A stretch of 64,000 bases of DNA from Bradyrhizobium diazoefficiens (GCF_016616885.1 NZ_CP067102.1:6476501-6540500), one strand, 5' to 3'; numbered from the stretch's first letter, positions 1 through 10,186 are shown. Numbers and translations: made by a program. The notes: a model not told the origin generated them from the letters alone.

Positions 1-270
1 GCGCGCGTCGCGGTGACCAGCGCCGAGTTCGACCTGCTCCGCACGTTCTGCGAGCGTCCCGGCCGCGTGCTGTCGCGCGACAGCCTGCTCGACCTCACGC
101 AGGGCCGCAACGCCGGCTCGTTCGAACGCTCCATCGACGTGCTGGTCAGCCGCATCCGCCGCAAGATCGAGCCCAATCCGGCCGATCCCAGCATCATCAA
201 GACGGTGCGTTCCGGCGGTTATTTGTTTACGCCCAGAACGGAAGCGGTTACGACGCCCCTGAGCAACTGA
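1..270 (+). CDS. OmpR-family response regulator, C-terminal part (5' truncated by window)
   Basis: The reading frame is open from base 1, so the gene begins before the window. What remains (about 89 residues) is a winged-helix DNA-binding domain of the OmpR/PhoB class: 'EFDLLRTFCERPGRVLSRD', then 'IDVLVSRIRRKIE' as recognition region and 'IKTVRSGGYLF' as the C-terminal wing. The phosphoacceptor receiver domain is not visible. It is followed 14 bases later by a histidine kinase on the same strand, so the two form a two-component pair; the signal sensed is not apparent. Confidence 0.93.
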   Translation, partial: ARVAVTSAEFDLLRTFCERPGRVLSRDSLLDLTQGRNAGSFERSIDVLVSRIRRKIEPNPADPSIIKTVRSGGYLFTPRTEAVTTPLSN

Positions 271-284
271 CAGGGCGTGCGACG

Positions 285-1610
285 ATGAGACCGTTCGGGT
301 TCTTCCACCTCAAGGGCATCGGCGGCCAGATCGCCGCGCTGGTGCTGGCCTCGACCGTCGCGCTGCATCTCGTCGTCACCGCCGCCTTCCTGATCAGCCG
401 GCCCGACCGTCCGGACGCGCCACCGGACGGCGCGCCCCAATTGATGGATGCAGCGCTGCTGCTCGGCTCGGCCGAGCCCGACGACCGGCCGCGCCTCATC
501 GCAGATCTCGCACGCGCGTTCCCCAAGCTCAACATCGAGATATCAGCGCCTGATACGGCGACGGTGGTCGAGGACAGCGAAAGCCAGCACCTGCACGGGC
601 TGCGCCGCCATCTCGGCCGCGGCTACAAGGTGGTGCAGCTTGCGCCCGAGGGCGGCGCCCGCCGCATCGGCGTCGAATTGCCTGACGGCACCATGATCGC
701 GGGCCATGTCGAGAACGGTCCGCGTCCGTGGTTCTGGGGCGCGCCGTGGCTGGTGACGCTGATGACGGCCTTCATCTGCATCAGCGTGCTCGGCCTGTGG
801 GCGGCGCGCGCGCTGGCGACGCCGTTGTCGTCCTTTGCCAAGGCCGCCGAGAATTTCAGCCTGGACGGCGCCGCCGAGCCGTTGCCCGAGCGCGGCCCGG
901 AGGAGATCCGCTCGGTGGCCCGCGCGCTCAACCGCATGCATGAGCGGATCGCGCGGCTGATGTCGGATCGCACCCGCATGCTGGCTGCGATCAGCCACGA
1001 TCTGCGCACGCCGATCACGCGGCTGCGCCTGCGCGCCGAGTTCATCGAGGACGAGGGCAACCGCAAGCGCATGCTGATCGATCTCGACCAGATGCGCTCG
1101 ATGCTGGAAAGCGTGCTGTCGCTGCTGCGCAACGACCGCAAGATCGAAGCCGTGACGCTGGTCGATATCGCCAGCACGCTGCAGCTGATCGCCGATCAGT
1201 TCGGCGACATGGGCCATGTCGTGCACTATGACGGCCCGTCATCGGCGACCGCCGCGGCGCGTCCCGACGATCTGCATCGCGGCATCACCAACCTGGTCGA
1301 GAACGCGGTGCGCTTCGGCGCCGAGGTGACGATCCGCCTCGATGTATCAGGCACGAGTTTCTTCATCGACGTCGAGGATGACGGCCCCGGCATTTCCGAT
1401 GCGCGCAAGCAGGAGATGTTGGAGCCGTTCGTGCGCGGCGACGATGCGCGCACCATGGACGATTCCACCGGCTTCGGTCTCGGTCTGTCGATCGCACGCG
1501 CGATCGCGCTCGCCCATGGCGGCGAGCTGTCGCTGCACGACCGCCAGCCGCACGGGCTGATTGTGCGGATGCAATTGCCGGTGTGGCAGCAGCCGCGGCT
1601 GGCCGCGTAA
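285..1610 (+). CDS. Membrane sensor histidine kinase (EnvZ-like)
   Basis: A 441-residue inner-membrane kinase that should phosphorylate the regulator encoded just upstream. Visible parts: transmembrane helix at about residues 15-37, a periplasmic sensor of about 110 residues, a second helix at about 153-175, a HAMP linker to about 225, then HisKA with the phosphoacceptor His238 in 'AAISHDLRTPITRLRLR'. The ATPase part has the N box 'NLVENAVRFG', G1 'DDGPGI' and G2 'GFGLGLSIA'. All catalytic elements are present. The arrangement and HisKA motif resemble EnvZ-type kinases; the stimulus cannot be read from sequence. Confidence 0.93.
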   Translation: MRPFGFFHLKGIGGQIAALVLASTVALHLVVTAAFLISRPDRPDAPPDGAPQLMDAALLLGSAEPDDRPRLIADLARAFPKLNIEISAPDTATVVEDSESQHLHGLRRHLGRGYKVVQLAPEGGARRIGVELPDGTMIAGHVENGPRPWFWGAPWLVTLMTAFICISVLGLWAARALATPLSSFAKAAENFSLDGAAEPLPERGPEEIRSVARALNRMHERIARLMSDRTRMLAAISHDLRTPITRLRLRAEFIEDEGNRKRMLIDLDQMRSMLESVLSLLRNDRKIEAVTLVDIASTLQLIADQFGDMGHVVHYDGPSSATAAARPDDLHRGITNLVENAVRFGAEVTIRLDVSGTSFFIDVEDDGPGISDARKQEMLEPFVRGDDARTMDDSTGFGLGLSIARAIALAHGGELSLHDRQPHGLIVRMQLPVWQQPRLAA

Positions 1611-1618
1611 GTCGCCGC

Positions 1619-1819
1619 TTAAGCGGCGAGCGGCGGGTGCTCGATCGCGGGCTTGTCGAAGATCGCCACCGCCTCGAAGCAATAGCCGCAGGCCTGGCAC
1701 TTCCAGAGATAGGAAACGCGGCCTTCTCCCGGCTCGATCCAATCCGGGAACGGGATCGGCGTGCCGCATTGGGCACACGGGTTCTGCATGGGGATGTCGT
1801 CGATGTGTGCTCTGGTCAT
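1619..1819 (-). CDS. Small zinc-ribbon protein
   Basis: A 66-residue protein beginning at 'MTRAHIDD'. A longer in-frame extension to 1960 is possible but its composition is not protein-like and it runs through the putative promoter, so the short start is preferred. Paired cysteines (C-x2-C near the N-terminus, then 'CQACGYC' about 23 residues later) with a central 'YLWKCQACGYCFE' make a rubredoxin-like or zinc-ribbon knuckle. It may bind nucleic acid or be a redox or chaperone adaptor; no specific function is recognised. It converges on the histidine kinase and is divergent from the transglycosylase gene. Confidence 0.7.
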   Translation of the reverse strand: MTRAHIDDIPMQNPCAQCGTPIPFPDWIEPGEGRVSYLWKCQACGYCFEAVAIFDKPAIEHPPLAA

Positions 1820-1920
1820 GGACGTCCTCCCGAAATGCCGTTTCTGACTTGCAGTTTTTGGGCGAAGGCGCGCGAATGAACAGGCCTGCTGTCGCGCAAC
1901 GCGCTCCGCCAGTGTTGCTG

Positions 1921-1936
1921 TTAACCCAGGTTTAAG
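1921..1936. promoter_or_regulatory. Candidate CtrA binding site (TTAA-N7-TTAAG)
   Basis: The bases TTAACCCAGGTTTAAG fit the full CtrA consensus of alphaproteobacteria (two TTAA half-sites seven bases apart). The site lies about 118 bases upstream of the lytic transglycosylase start and about 100 bases upstream of the divergent zinc-ribbon gene, inside their shared 233-base intergenic region. The match is seen in the sequence; binding is inferred. Confidence 0.45.
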
Positions 1937-2052
1937 TCGCAAAAACGACGAGACAGCCAAAATCGCCGATGGCGGCGTTTCGCCACATCATCGCCGCGTT
2001 CCCACGGCCTAACGCGCACGGGCGCAGGTCCGTTCTGCCGAGGAACATTTCG

Positions 2053-2586
2053 ATGAAAATTTTTCGTATTGCCGTGTTCGTCGCGGCCGGACTGGTGTCG
2101 CCGCAGGCCGCATTCGCCGGCCAGGCCGACTATGCCGAGATGGTCGCCATGCATGCGCGTGCCAACGGCGTGCCGGAGGCGCTGGTGCATCGCGTCATCA
2201 TGCGCGAGAGCCGCTATCAGCCTGGTCTGGTCGGCCGTGGCGGCACCATCGGCATGATGCAGATCAAGCTCGCGACCGCCCGCGGCCTCGGCTACACCGG
2301 CGATGCCGCCGGCCTGCGCGACCCCGACACCAATCTCACCTATGCGGTGAAATATCTCGCCGGCGCCTACCGTGCCGCCAACGGCGACCACGACCGAGCC
2401 GTGCGTTATTTCGCGGGCGGCTATTACTACGCTGCAAAGCGGCAGCGCCAGCAGATGGTGCAACAGGCGAGCTTCGAGCCTCAGCTCGAGCCGAACGGCA
2501 ATCCGCAGCCGATATTCGGCACGTTGCCGCACAGGAAGCTCGCCCAGCGCGTCCGCAACGCCCGGGCGCAGGTTCCTCACGATTGA
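2053..2586 (+). CDS. Secreted lytic transglycosylase (SLT domain)
   Basis: A 177-residue exported enzyme predicted to cleave the MurNAc-GlcNAc bond of peptidoglycan in the periplasm. The chosen start 'MKIFRIAVFVAAGL' gives a standard signal peptide with cleavage near AFA, and follows a purine-rich 'aggaac'. The SLT fold shows the catalytic Glu in 'IMRESRYQP', the 'GMMQIK' motif and the 'YAVKYLAGAY' helix. The domain ends near residue 140; the C-terminal tail is polar. The compact single-domain form resembles LT enzymes used for appendage assembly or local wall opening. A candidate CtrA box lies upstream. Confidence 0.88.
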   Translation: MKIFRIAVFVAAGLVSPQAAFAGQADYAEMVAMHARANGVPEALVHRVIMRESRYQPGLVGRGGTIGMMQIKLATARGLGYTGDAAGLRDPDTNLTYAVKYLAGAYRAANGDHDRAVRYFAGGYYYAAKRQRQQMVQQASFEPQLEPNGNPQPIFGTLPHRKLAQRVRNARAQVPHD

Positions 2587-2588
2587 AC

Positions 2589-2674
2589 GTCATTCCGGGA
2601 CGGCGCGCCAGCGACGAACTATGGTGCGCAATTGCGCACCTGAGGTTCGGTCCTGCGGACCACCCCGGAATGAC
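2589..2674. repeat. Palindromic intergenic repeat (GTCATTCCGGG...CCCCGGAATGAC)
   Basis: The ends GTCATTCCGGGA and ACCCCGGAATGAC are inverted, with further internal inverted segments (TGCGCAATTGCGCA). The same termini occur at 37934-38012. It lies between the transglycosylase stop and the thiamine riboswitch and could fold as a long hairpin that also acts as a transcription barrier. Confidence 0.75.
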
Positions 2675-2726
2675 TGCCCTGTGGCTAACGCGTTGACACC
2701 AGCCGTCACTGGCCTACATTAGAGCC

Positions 2727-2832
2727 GTTCCGAGGGGTGCTCCGAGGAGGAGCTGAGATACCGCTAAATGGGCAAACCTGCCCAGGACCGCGGTGACCCT
2801 TTGAACCTGATCCGGGTCATGCCGGCGAAGGG
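2727..2832 (+). promoter_or_regulatory. TPP riboswitch (THI box)
   Basis: A thiamine pyrophosphate-sensing aptamer in the leader of the thiO gene. The two conserved cores are visible: 'GGGGTGC ... GCTGAGAT' at about 2733-2760 and 'ACCCTTTGAACCTGATC' followed by 'CCGG..ATGCCGGCG' at about 2796-2826. It ends about 7 bases before the thiO start codon, so its likely action is sequestration of the ribosome-binding site, the usual mode in Gram-negative bacteria. It should lower expression of the whole thiOSGE operon when TPP is plentiful. Confidence 0.95.
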
Positions 2833-2838
2833 ACAGGG

Positions 2839-3849
2839 ATGTTGCAGACGACCAGACGACCGGATTCTCCGGTATCCATCATCGGCGCAGGCATAGCCGG
2901 AGCCTGGCAGGCGCTGTTGTTCGCGCAGGCCGGCCATGCCGTGACGTTACACGAGCGCGGTGACGCGGCCATGACCGGCGCCACCAGCCATTGGGCCGGC
3001 GGCATGCTCGCGCCCTGGTGCGAGGCGGAGGTCGCCGAACCCATCATCAGCCGCCTCGGCCTGCGCTCCCTCGATATCTGGCGGCGCGAGCTGCCGGATA
3101 TCCCGTTCAACGGCTCGCTCGTCGTCGCCCATCCGCGCGAGCGCAACGACTTTGAGCGCTTTGCGCGGATGACCGAGGGCCACCGCCGGCTCGATGCCAC
3201 GGCTCTTGCCGGGATCGAACCGTCGCTGGAAGGCCGTTTCCGCGAGGCGCTGTTCTTCCCCACCGAGGGCCATGTCGAGCCGCGCCGCGTGCTGCCGAAG
3301 CTGCATGAGCGCATCGTTGCGGCCGGCGGCGCCATCAAGTTCGGCAGCGACGTCACCGCGAAAGATCTCGACGGCATCGTGATCGACTGCCGCGGCCTCG
3401 GCGCGCGCGAGGAGCAACCTGAGCTTCGCGGCGTCAAGGGCGAGATGATTTTGATCGAGACCAGCGAGGTGCAGCTGGCACGTCCGGTGCGGCTGATCCA
3501 TCCGCGCTGGCCGCTCTACGTGATTCCGCGCGAGGCCGGCTTGTTCATGCTCGGCGCCACCTCGATCGAGGCCGAGGACACCGGCGTCAGCGTGCGCTCG
3601 GCGCTGGAGCTGCTCGGTGCGGCCTATGCGGTGCATCCGGCCTTCGGCGAGGCCCGCATCGTCGAGTTCGGCTCGGGCCTTCGGCCTGCGTATCCCGACA
3701 ATCTGCCACGCATCGGCGTGCGCGGCAGCAAGATCAGCGTCAACGGGCTCTACCGCCACGGCTTCCTGCTCGCCCCGGCCCTCGCCGAGCTGACGCTTTC
3801 CTATGTCGAGCGCGGCCAGATCGACAATGAGGTGATGCAATGCTTGTGA
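2839..3849 (+). CDS. thiO: Glycine oxidase ThiO
   Basis: FAD-dependent oxidase making the imine (dehydroglycine) that ThiG uses to build the thiazole ring of thiamine. It has 336 residues with the N-terminal dinucleotide-binding motif 'SIIGAGIAGAWQALLFAQAG' and a DAO-type C-terminus ('GLRPAYPDNLPRIG', 'NGLYRHGFLLAPALAEL'). It is the first gene after the TPP riboswitch and overlaps thiS by 10 bases, implying translational coupling. Family assignment rests on both the fold and the thi context. Confidence 0.95.
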   Translation: MLQTTRRPDSPVSIIGAGIAGAWQALLFAQAGHAVTLHERGDAAMTGATSHWAGGMLAPWCEAEVAEPIISRLGLRSLDIWRRELPDIPFNGSLVVAHPRERNDFERFARMTEGHRRLDATALAGIEPSLEGRFREALFFPTEGHVEPRRVLPKLHERIVAAGGAIKFGSDVTAKDLDGIVIDCRGLGAREEQPELRGVKGEMILIETSEVQLARPVRLIHPRWPLYVIPREAGLFMLGATSIEAEDTGVSVRSALELLGAAYAVHPAFGEARIVEFGSGLRPAYPDNLPRIGVRGSKISVNGLYRHGFLLAPALAELTLSYVERGQIDNEVMQCL

Positions 3850-4037
3850 TCATCAACGGCGAGCAGCGCGAGGTGAATTCGGCCAGCGTCGACGCGCTGC
3901 TCATCGAGCTCGACTACGAGGGCACGCATTTCGCCATCGCGCTCAATTACGACGTCGTGCCGAAGAGCCGCTGGGCAGAGACCCATCTCAAGGCCGGCGA
4001 CGAGATCGAGATCATCACACCGCGGCAGGGAGGGTGA
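3840..4037 (+). CDS. thiS: Sulfur carrier protein ThiS
   Basis: A 65-residue ubiquitin-like protein ending in the required Gly-Gly ('IITPRQGG'), the site of adenylation and thiocarboxylate formation that delivers sulfur to ThiG. Length and ending fit the family exactly. It overlaps thiO upstream and lies 4 bases before thiG. The adenylating enzyme ThiF is not in the window. Confidence 0.96.
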   Translation: MLVIINGEQREVNSASVDALLIELDYEGTHFAIALNYDVVPKSRWAETHLKAGDEIEIITPRQGG

Positions 4038-4041
4038 GGAC

Positions 4042-4824
4042 ATGGTGACCTTCTACGGCAAGCAATTCACCTCCCGCCTGCTCATCGGCAGCGCCCTCTA
4101 TCCCTCGCCTGCGATCATGCAAGAGGCGATCCGCGCCTCCGGCTCGAACATCGTCACGGTATCGCTGCGGCGCGAATCCGCCGGCGGCAAGACCGGGGAC
4201 GCATTCTGGAAGCTGATCCGCGAGCTCGACGTCGCCGTGCTGCCGAACACCGCCGGCTGCCGCAGCGTGCGCGAGGCGGTGACCACGGCAAAACTCGCGC
4301 GCGAATTGTTCGGCACCTCCTGGATCAAGCTCGAAGTCATCGCCGACAACGACACGCTGCAGCCCGACGTCGTCGGCCTGGTCGAGGCCTCGGCCATCCT
4401 GATCAAGGACGGCTTTGAGGTCTTCCCCTATTGCACGGAAGACCTCTCGGTCGCGAACCGGCTGGTCGATGCCGGCTGCAAGGTGGTGATGCCATGGGCC
4501 GCGCCGATCGGCAGCGCGAAAGGCATCACGAACCGCGACGCGCTGAAGCTGCTGCGCGAACGTCTGCCCGACATCACGCTAGTGGTCGACGCCGGCATCG
4601 GCGCGCCCTCGCATGCCGCCGAAGCGCTCGAGCTCGGCTATGACGCCGTGCTGCTCAACACGGCGATCGCAAAGGCCGCCGATCCCGTCGCCATGGCCAA
4701 CGCCTTCCGCCTCGGCATCGATGCCGGCCGCACCGCTTTTGAAGCCGGGCTGATGAACGCCCGCGATTTCGCCTCCCCCTCCACCCCTGTCGTTGGGACC
4801 CCGTTCTGGCATGCCGTATCCTGA
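4042..4824 (+). CDS. thiG: Thiazole synthase ThiG
   Basis: Catalyses formation of the thiamine thiazole phosphate from 1-deoxyxylulose 5-phosphate, dehydroglycine and ThiS thiocarboxylate. The 260-residue TIM barrel has the Schiff-base lysine at position 96 ('SWIKLEVI'), '[10 protein letters not shown]', and the phosphate-binding '[17 protein letters not shown]' and 'LLNTAIAKA'. It is complete, follows thiS by 4 bases, and its 3' end overlaps thiE. Confidence 0.97.
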   Translation: MVTFYGKQFTSRLLIGSALYPSPAIMQEAIRASGSNIVTVSLRRESAGGKTGDAFWKLIRELDVAVLPNTAGCRSVREAVTTAKLARELFGTSWIKLEVIADNDTLQPDVVGLVEASAILIKDGFEVFPYCTEDLSVANRLVDAGCKVVMPWAAPIGSAKGITNRDALKLLRERLPDITLVVDAGIGAPSHAAEALELGYDAVLLNTAIAKAADPVAMANAFRLGIDAGRTAFEAGLMNARDFASPSTPVVGTPFWHAVS

Positions 4825-5419
4825 TCGCTTCTATCCCGTCGTCGACAGCCTCAAATGGGTCGAGCGGCTGACCAAGCTCGGCGTCGGCACCATTCAGCTG
4901 CGCGCGAAAGAGCTCAACGACGCCGAGGCACTGCAGATCGTCACCGACGCGCTGGCGATCACGAACGGCACGCAAGCCAAGCTGGTCGTGAACGACTATT
5001 GGCGCGCGGCGATCGTCGCCGGCGCAAAATATCTGCATCTCGGCCAGGAGGATCTGGCGGACGCCGACCTCAAGGCGATCCGCGAGGCCGGCCTGTCGCT
5101 CGGCGTCTCCACGCATGACGACGCGGAGCTTGAGACCGCGCTCGCCGCCAAGCCTGACTACGTCGCGCTCGGTCCGATCTTCTTCACCACGCTGAAATCG
5201 ATGCGGTTCGAACCGCAGGGCATTCCAAAGATCACGGAATGGAAGAAGCGCGTAGGCCACATCCCGCTGGTCGCGATCGGCGGCATCAAGTTCGAGCACG
5301 CCGCGGAGATTTTTGCCGCCGGCGCCGATTCCATCGCCGTCGTCAGCGACGTCACCCAAAATGCCGACCCGGATGCGCGGGTGCGGCAGTGGCTTGGCCA
5401 GTCGAAGGAGGCTGCGTGA
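4811..5419 (+). CDS. thiE: Thiamine-phosphate synthase ThiE
   Basis: Joins the thiazole phosphate to HMP pyrophosphate. The start at '[11 protein letters not shown]' gives 202 residues and overlaps thiG by 14 bases; an alternative start at 4793 adds six residues. Family motifs: 'TIQLRAKE', 'VVNDYWRAA', 'YLHLGQEDL', '[10 protein letters not shown]', '[12 protein letters not shown]', and the phosphate-binding 'VAIGGI' and 'DSIAVVSDV'. This is the last gene of the riboswitch-led thiOSGE set before an intergenic repeat block separates it from thiC. Confidence 0.95.
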   Translation: MPYPDRFYPVVDSLKWVERLTKLGVGTIQLRAKELNDAEALQIVTDALAITNGTQAKLVVNDYWRAAIVAGAKYLHLGQEDLADADLKAIREAGLSLGVSTHDDAELETALAAKPDYVALGPIFFTTLKSMRFEPQGIPKITEWKKRVGHIPLVAIGGIKFEHAAEIFAAGADSIAVVSDVTQNADPDARVRQWLGQSKEAA

Positions 5420-5439
5420 TGCGCACACTCTCTCCACAC

Positions 5440-5526
5440 CGTCATTGCGAGGAGCACTTGCGACGAAGCAATCCAGACTATCTCCGCAGAGAGATTCTGG
5501 ATTGCTTCGCTGCGCTCGCAATGACG
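5440..5526. repeat. Palindromic repeat, GTCATTGCGAG family (intact copy)
   Basis: Long imperfect palindrome: CGTCATTGCGAG at the left end, CTCGCAATGACGG at the right, with inverted inner arms (GAAGCAATCCAGA / TCTGGATTGCTTC). It contains an uninterrupted copy of the site TGGATTGCTTCGCTGCG at 5498-5514, the same site split by the IS1111-type element at 16486-18173. It lies between thiE and thiC and may act as an mRNA hairpin within the operon. Confidence 0.9.
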
Positions 5527-5545
5527 GAGCAAGACCTTTCGATCC

Positions 5546-5643
5546 GTCACCCTGAGGTGGCCGCCTCTTCGGCGGCCCTCGAAGGGCGACGGCCCGGCTC
5601 GTTCATCCTTCGAGGCGCGCAAGTGCGCGCACCTCAGGATGAC
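5546..5643. repeat. Palindromic repeat, GTCACCCTGAGG...CCTCAGGATGAC family
   Basis: The ends GTCACCCTGAGGTGG and CACCTCAGGATGAC are inverted, with internal hairpins (GCCGCCTCTTCGGCGGC; GCGCGCAAGTGCGCGC). A relative is at 44125-44245. Together with the preceding repeat it fills the thiE-thiC gap. Confidence 0.85.
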
Positions 5644-5677
5644 GAGATTGAAATTGCACCCAGGAATTAAAGAGTAA

Positions 5678-7588
<1,911 letters not shown>

Positions 7589-7649
7589 GCGACAGCGCCG
7601 ACGCTTTCCCAACCTGCCTTGGATTAGTTTTAGCATCGGAGGACGTGTA

Positions 7650-7678
7650 GAGGCCGGGCGAGAGCCTGGCCTCTTTAT
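7650..7678 (+). terminator. Rho-independent terminator after thiC
   Basis: A 10-base stem (GAGGCCGGGC / GCCTGGCCTC, one G-T pair) with a 4-base loop GAGA, followed by TTTAT, about 60 bases past the thiC stop codon. Confidence 0.75.
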
Positions 7679-7757
7679 CCTTTGGCAAAGATTTAAGCTA
7701 GCAGAGCGCTATGAGGACGAGCGTCCGGCGCTAGTCCGGGGATAGGTTTTTGGCTCT

Positions 7758-8010
7758 TTAGGCGCGTCGATCTTGGTACTCTTGTTCCGTGAGGTCTTCC
7801 AACTCTTGGTCACCCATTGAAAAGGACCAGGTGGTCCTCTTCGTAGTCGCGTCATTTTGGCGCCCCCCGAGAAACCACCAGGATCTGAATTCCGGATTAT
7901 CGTAGATCGACGGAACATCGCCGTTCTCGAACACCAGATCGAGCCGGTCCTTACTGATGGTCCGCGCTTCGACTATTTTGGTCCGTAGAATTCGATCGAT
8001 ATTGAGAGAT
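7758..8010 (-). pseudogene. Remnant of a protein gene, 5' end replaced by a repeat
   Basis: Reading the minus strand in one frame gives about 80 residues of convincing protein ending at TAA (7758-7760), including 'SKDRLDLVFENGDVPSIYD' and 'EFRSWWFLGGR'. No start codon with a ribosome site exists in this frame; upstream it runs into a short dispersed repeat (about 8009-8062, core GTAGCCCGGATAAGCG). Base composition is lower in GC than the neighbours. I do not recognise the family. It could be a decayed gene or one cut by the repeat; I call it a remnant with moderate confidence. Confidence 0.45.
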
Positions 8011-8092
8011 TTTTGAGTGCCGTAGCCCGGATAAGCGTAGCGACATCCGGCGTCTTTGTCGCTCCGCTCATGCGGGTCAATGCCTGGGACAA

Positions 8093-8611
8093 ATGAAGTT
8101 GCCCGATTCCTCCCCTCACCGCCTCCCCGACCAGCTCCGCCCCAACCTCCGCCTCGTCTTTGTCGGCACCGCCGCCTCTACGCGCTCGGCCGAACTCGGG
8201 CACTACTACGCCCATCCCGGCAACCGCTTCTGGCGCGCGATCCATGAGGCCGGCATCACGCCGCGGCGCTATCAGCCAAGCGAATTCGCAGGCTTGATCG
8301 AGCTCGGGATCGGCTTCACCGATCTCTCCAAGTCGGGCGCCGGGATGGATCATCAGATCGCGCGTGAGGCGATCGACGTGCCGGGGTTCAAGGCCAAGAT
8401 CGATATCTATCAGCCGCGGACGATTGCGTTCACGAGCAAGAAGGCGGCGAGCTTGTTTTATGGCAGGCCGTCGAGCGGGATTTCGCTGGGGCGGCAGCCG
8501 CGCGATGAGAGCTGGCCGGAGGTATTCGTGCTGCCATCGCCGTCGGGGGCGGCGTCGGGGCATTGGACGCTGGAGCCGTGGCGGGATCTGGCGAAGTGGA
8601 TTGCTGCGTAG
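8093..8611 (+). CDS. Uracil-DNA glycosylase superfamily protein (Mug/TDG-like), atypical motif A
   Basis: A 172-residue base-excision repair glycosylase of the Mug/TDG fold. The substrate-pocket region reads 'GHYYAHPGNRFWRAIHEAG', matching Mug (family 2) and the deoxyinosine-glycosylase type ('YYAHP.N.FW'), and the second motif is 'VLPSPSGAAS' (Mug: LPNPSGLS). Motif A, which in Mug is GINPGL with the catalytic Asn, is 'VGTAAS' here (residues 24-29), so the usual catalytic residue is replaced. Activity and substrate are therefore uncertain. It is flanked by repeats on both sides. Confidence 0.82.
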   Translation: MKLPDSSPHRLPDQLRPNLRLVFVGTAASTRSAELGHYYAHPGNRFWRAIHEAGITPRRYQPSEFAGLIELGIGFTDLSKSGAGMDHQIAREAIDVPGFKAKIDIYQPRTIAFTSKKAASLFYGRPSSGISLGRQPRDESWPEVFVLPSPSGAASGHWTLEPWRDLAKWIAA

Positions 8612-8684
8612 GGTGGATTAGCAAAGCGTAATCCACCAAGTTCGTCCGGCCATCGCGGGAGCATGGTGGGTTACGCTTCGCTAA

Positions 8685-10186
8685 TTTTACTGCGTCACAA
8701 GAGGAGTTTTGGGCGGTCTCGACGGACGGCGCCACAGCACGGGCATCGCATGATTATTCTGCTCAGCGCCCGGATCAAGCGCGCGCGCACAGTTGCAATC
8801 GAGTTTGGGACGTGGCGCTCAGGCCGCCAGGGCGGATCCGCGGGGTCGATAGTCGTCGGGTAAGCGAGGTGCCGGGAGCGGCGGGGCGCAACGAGGTCCT
8901 GAGGGGGGAATCGTCGCCCGCTCGGCGACCAGGAAGCCGTAAGCGGCGATGCACAGGGTCGCGTGATGATGGAAGCCCCGCCAGCCGCGCCCCTCGTAGT
9001 GACCCAGCCCGACCTCTTGCTTGAGCTCCTGGTAATCGCGCTCGATGCGCCAGCGCAGTTTCGCCAGATCGACGAGCCGCGTGAAGCTGATGGTCTCCGG
9101 CAGCGTGGAGAGCCAGTATCTGGTCGGCTCAGCTTCGCTCTTCGGCCATTCGATCAACAGCCACTCCGCCGACGATTTCTCCGGGATGAGCTTGTTGGAC
9201 CCAACACGCACGCGAACACGAGCAAAGCGCGAGGTGAGCTGCTCGGCCGAGCCCTCCCGCCACTTCACCGTGCACCATTCAAGCTTGGGCAGACCGAGGG
9301 CCAGTGTCTTGGCCGTGACCAACTCAGGCTCGTCGCGCCGGCCGGTATTGTTCATCGGCTTGTCCATGCGCCGCGGGCCGGCGCCAGGCCCCCACATCAA
9401 AATAGTTGGCACAATGCCGGCCACGTAAGACACGTTCAACTCCGACATGCCTGCACGCAGCCGCGCGTCCCTGCCGTAAGCGGCATCCATCAAGGCAACG
9501 CCGCGCGGCAGGCTGGCCTCGCATGCCCGTCGTATCTGATCGAGTGCGATCTCCGGCTTGGTCTTGAACTTGATCTCCTTCGGAATGCCTGCCTTCTTTC
9601 GCCGTGCACGATCCTTGGCCCAGGTCTCCGGAAGGTACAGCCGGTAGTCGACCGGAAGGCTGCCGGTACGACTGGCGATCGACAGCGACACCGCCACCTG
9701 GCAGTTGGCCTGCTTGCCGAGTTGACCGCAATATTGGTGATGCACGCCGACCGAATGCTTGCCCTGCTTGGGAAACGAGGTGTCGTCGATGATCCAGGCC
9801 TCGATTGGCCCGTCCTTCTCCAGCGCCGGCAGCACCATCTGGCGGACCTTCGCCAGCACGTCCTCGTCGGACCAGCATGCATTCCCCACAAAGTGCAGCA
9901 ACGACTGGTGCTGAGCAGCCGTCCGCGCCGGATCCGTTCGCGCCGCCAACGGTTCCACGCTCTTGCGTTCGCCGGGGAGCACCAACCCAGTGCAATAATC
10001 GCGCAACTGTCGCCTACGTCTCGGATGACCGATCACGCTCGAAAGACCGTCTACGTAAGCCCCAAAACGCTCTTCGGCTTCCCGGTGATTGTTGACACTC
10101 ATCTGGCTCTCCGCGCGCCAATATATGAATCTCAACAGATACTTGATTCTCAGACCAAATCGCCGCGACCAACTGACTCAGTAGTA
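8685..10186 (-). mobile_element. IS701-family insertion sequence, copy 1 (1502 bp)
   Basis: The borders are set by comparison with copy 2 (11471-12972, inverse orientation). Both are 1502 bp, both end in imperfect inverted repeats (TACTACTGAGTCA / TTTTACTGCGTCA), and both are flanked by a 4-base direct duplication, CTAA here at 8681-8684 and 10187-10190. This equals TTAG on the element strand, matching the YTAR target duplication of the IS701 family. It carries one transposase gene. Confidence 0.9.
8819..10135 (-). CDS. IS701-family DDE transposase (copy 1)
   Basis: A 438-residue transposase with the IS701 catalytic triad: first Asp in 'WIIDDTSFPKQG', second in 'GVALMDAAYGRD', Glu in 'RIERDYQELKQEVGLGHYEGR'. 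It is full-length and identical in translation to the copy at 11522-12838, implying recent duplication and probable activity. A long opposite-strand reading frame over this gene is a shadow and is not annotated. Confidence 0.95.
   Translation of the reverse strand: MRFIYWRAESQMSVNNHREAEERFGAYVDGLSSVIGHPRRRRQLRDYCTGLVLPGERKSVEPLAARTDPARTAAQHQSLLHFVGNACWSDEDVLAKVRQMVLPALEKDGPIEAWIIDDTSFPKQGKHSVGVHHQYCGQLGKQANCQVAVSLSIASRTGSLPVDYRLYLPETWAKDRARRKKAGIPKEIKFKTKPEIALDQIRRACEASLPRGVALMDAAYGRDARLRAGMSELNVSYVAGIVPTILMWGPGAGPRRMDKPMNNTGRRDEPELVTAKTLALGLPKLEWCTVKWREGSAEQLTSRFARVRVRVGSNKLIPEKSSAEWLLIEWPKSEAEPTRYWLSTLPETISFTRLVDLAKLRWRIERDYQELKQEVGLGHYEGRGWRGFHHHATLCIAAYGFLVAERATIPPSGPRCAPPLPAPRLPDDYRPRGSALAA

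Noticed and set aside
1820..1960. N-terminal extension of the zinc-ribbon protein to 113 residues
   Set aside because: The added part is not protein-like and would pass through the CtrA-type site and promoter region.
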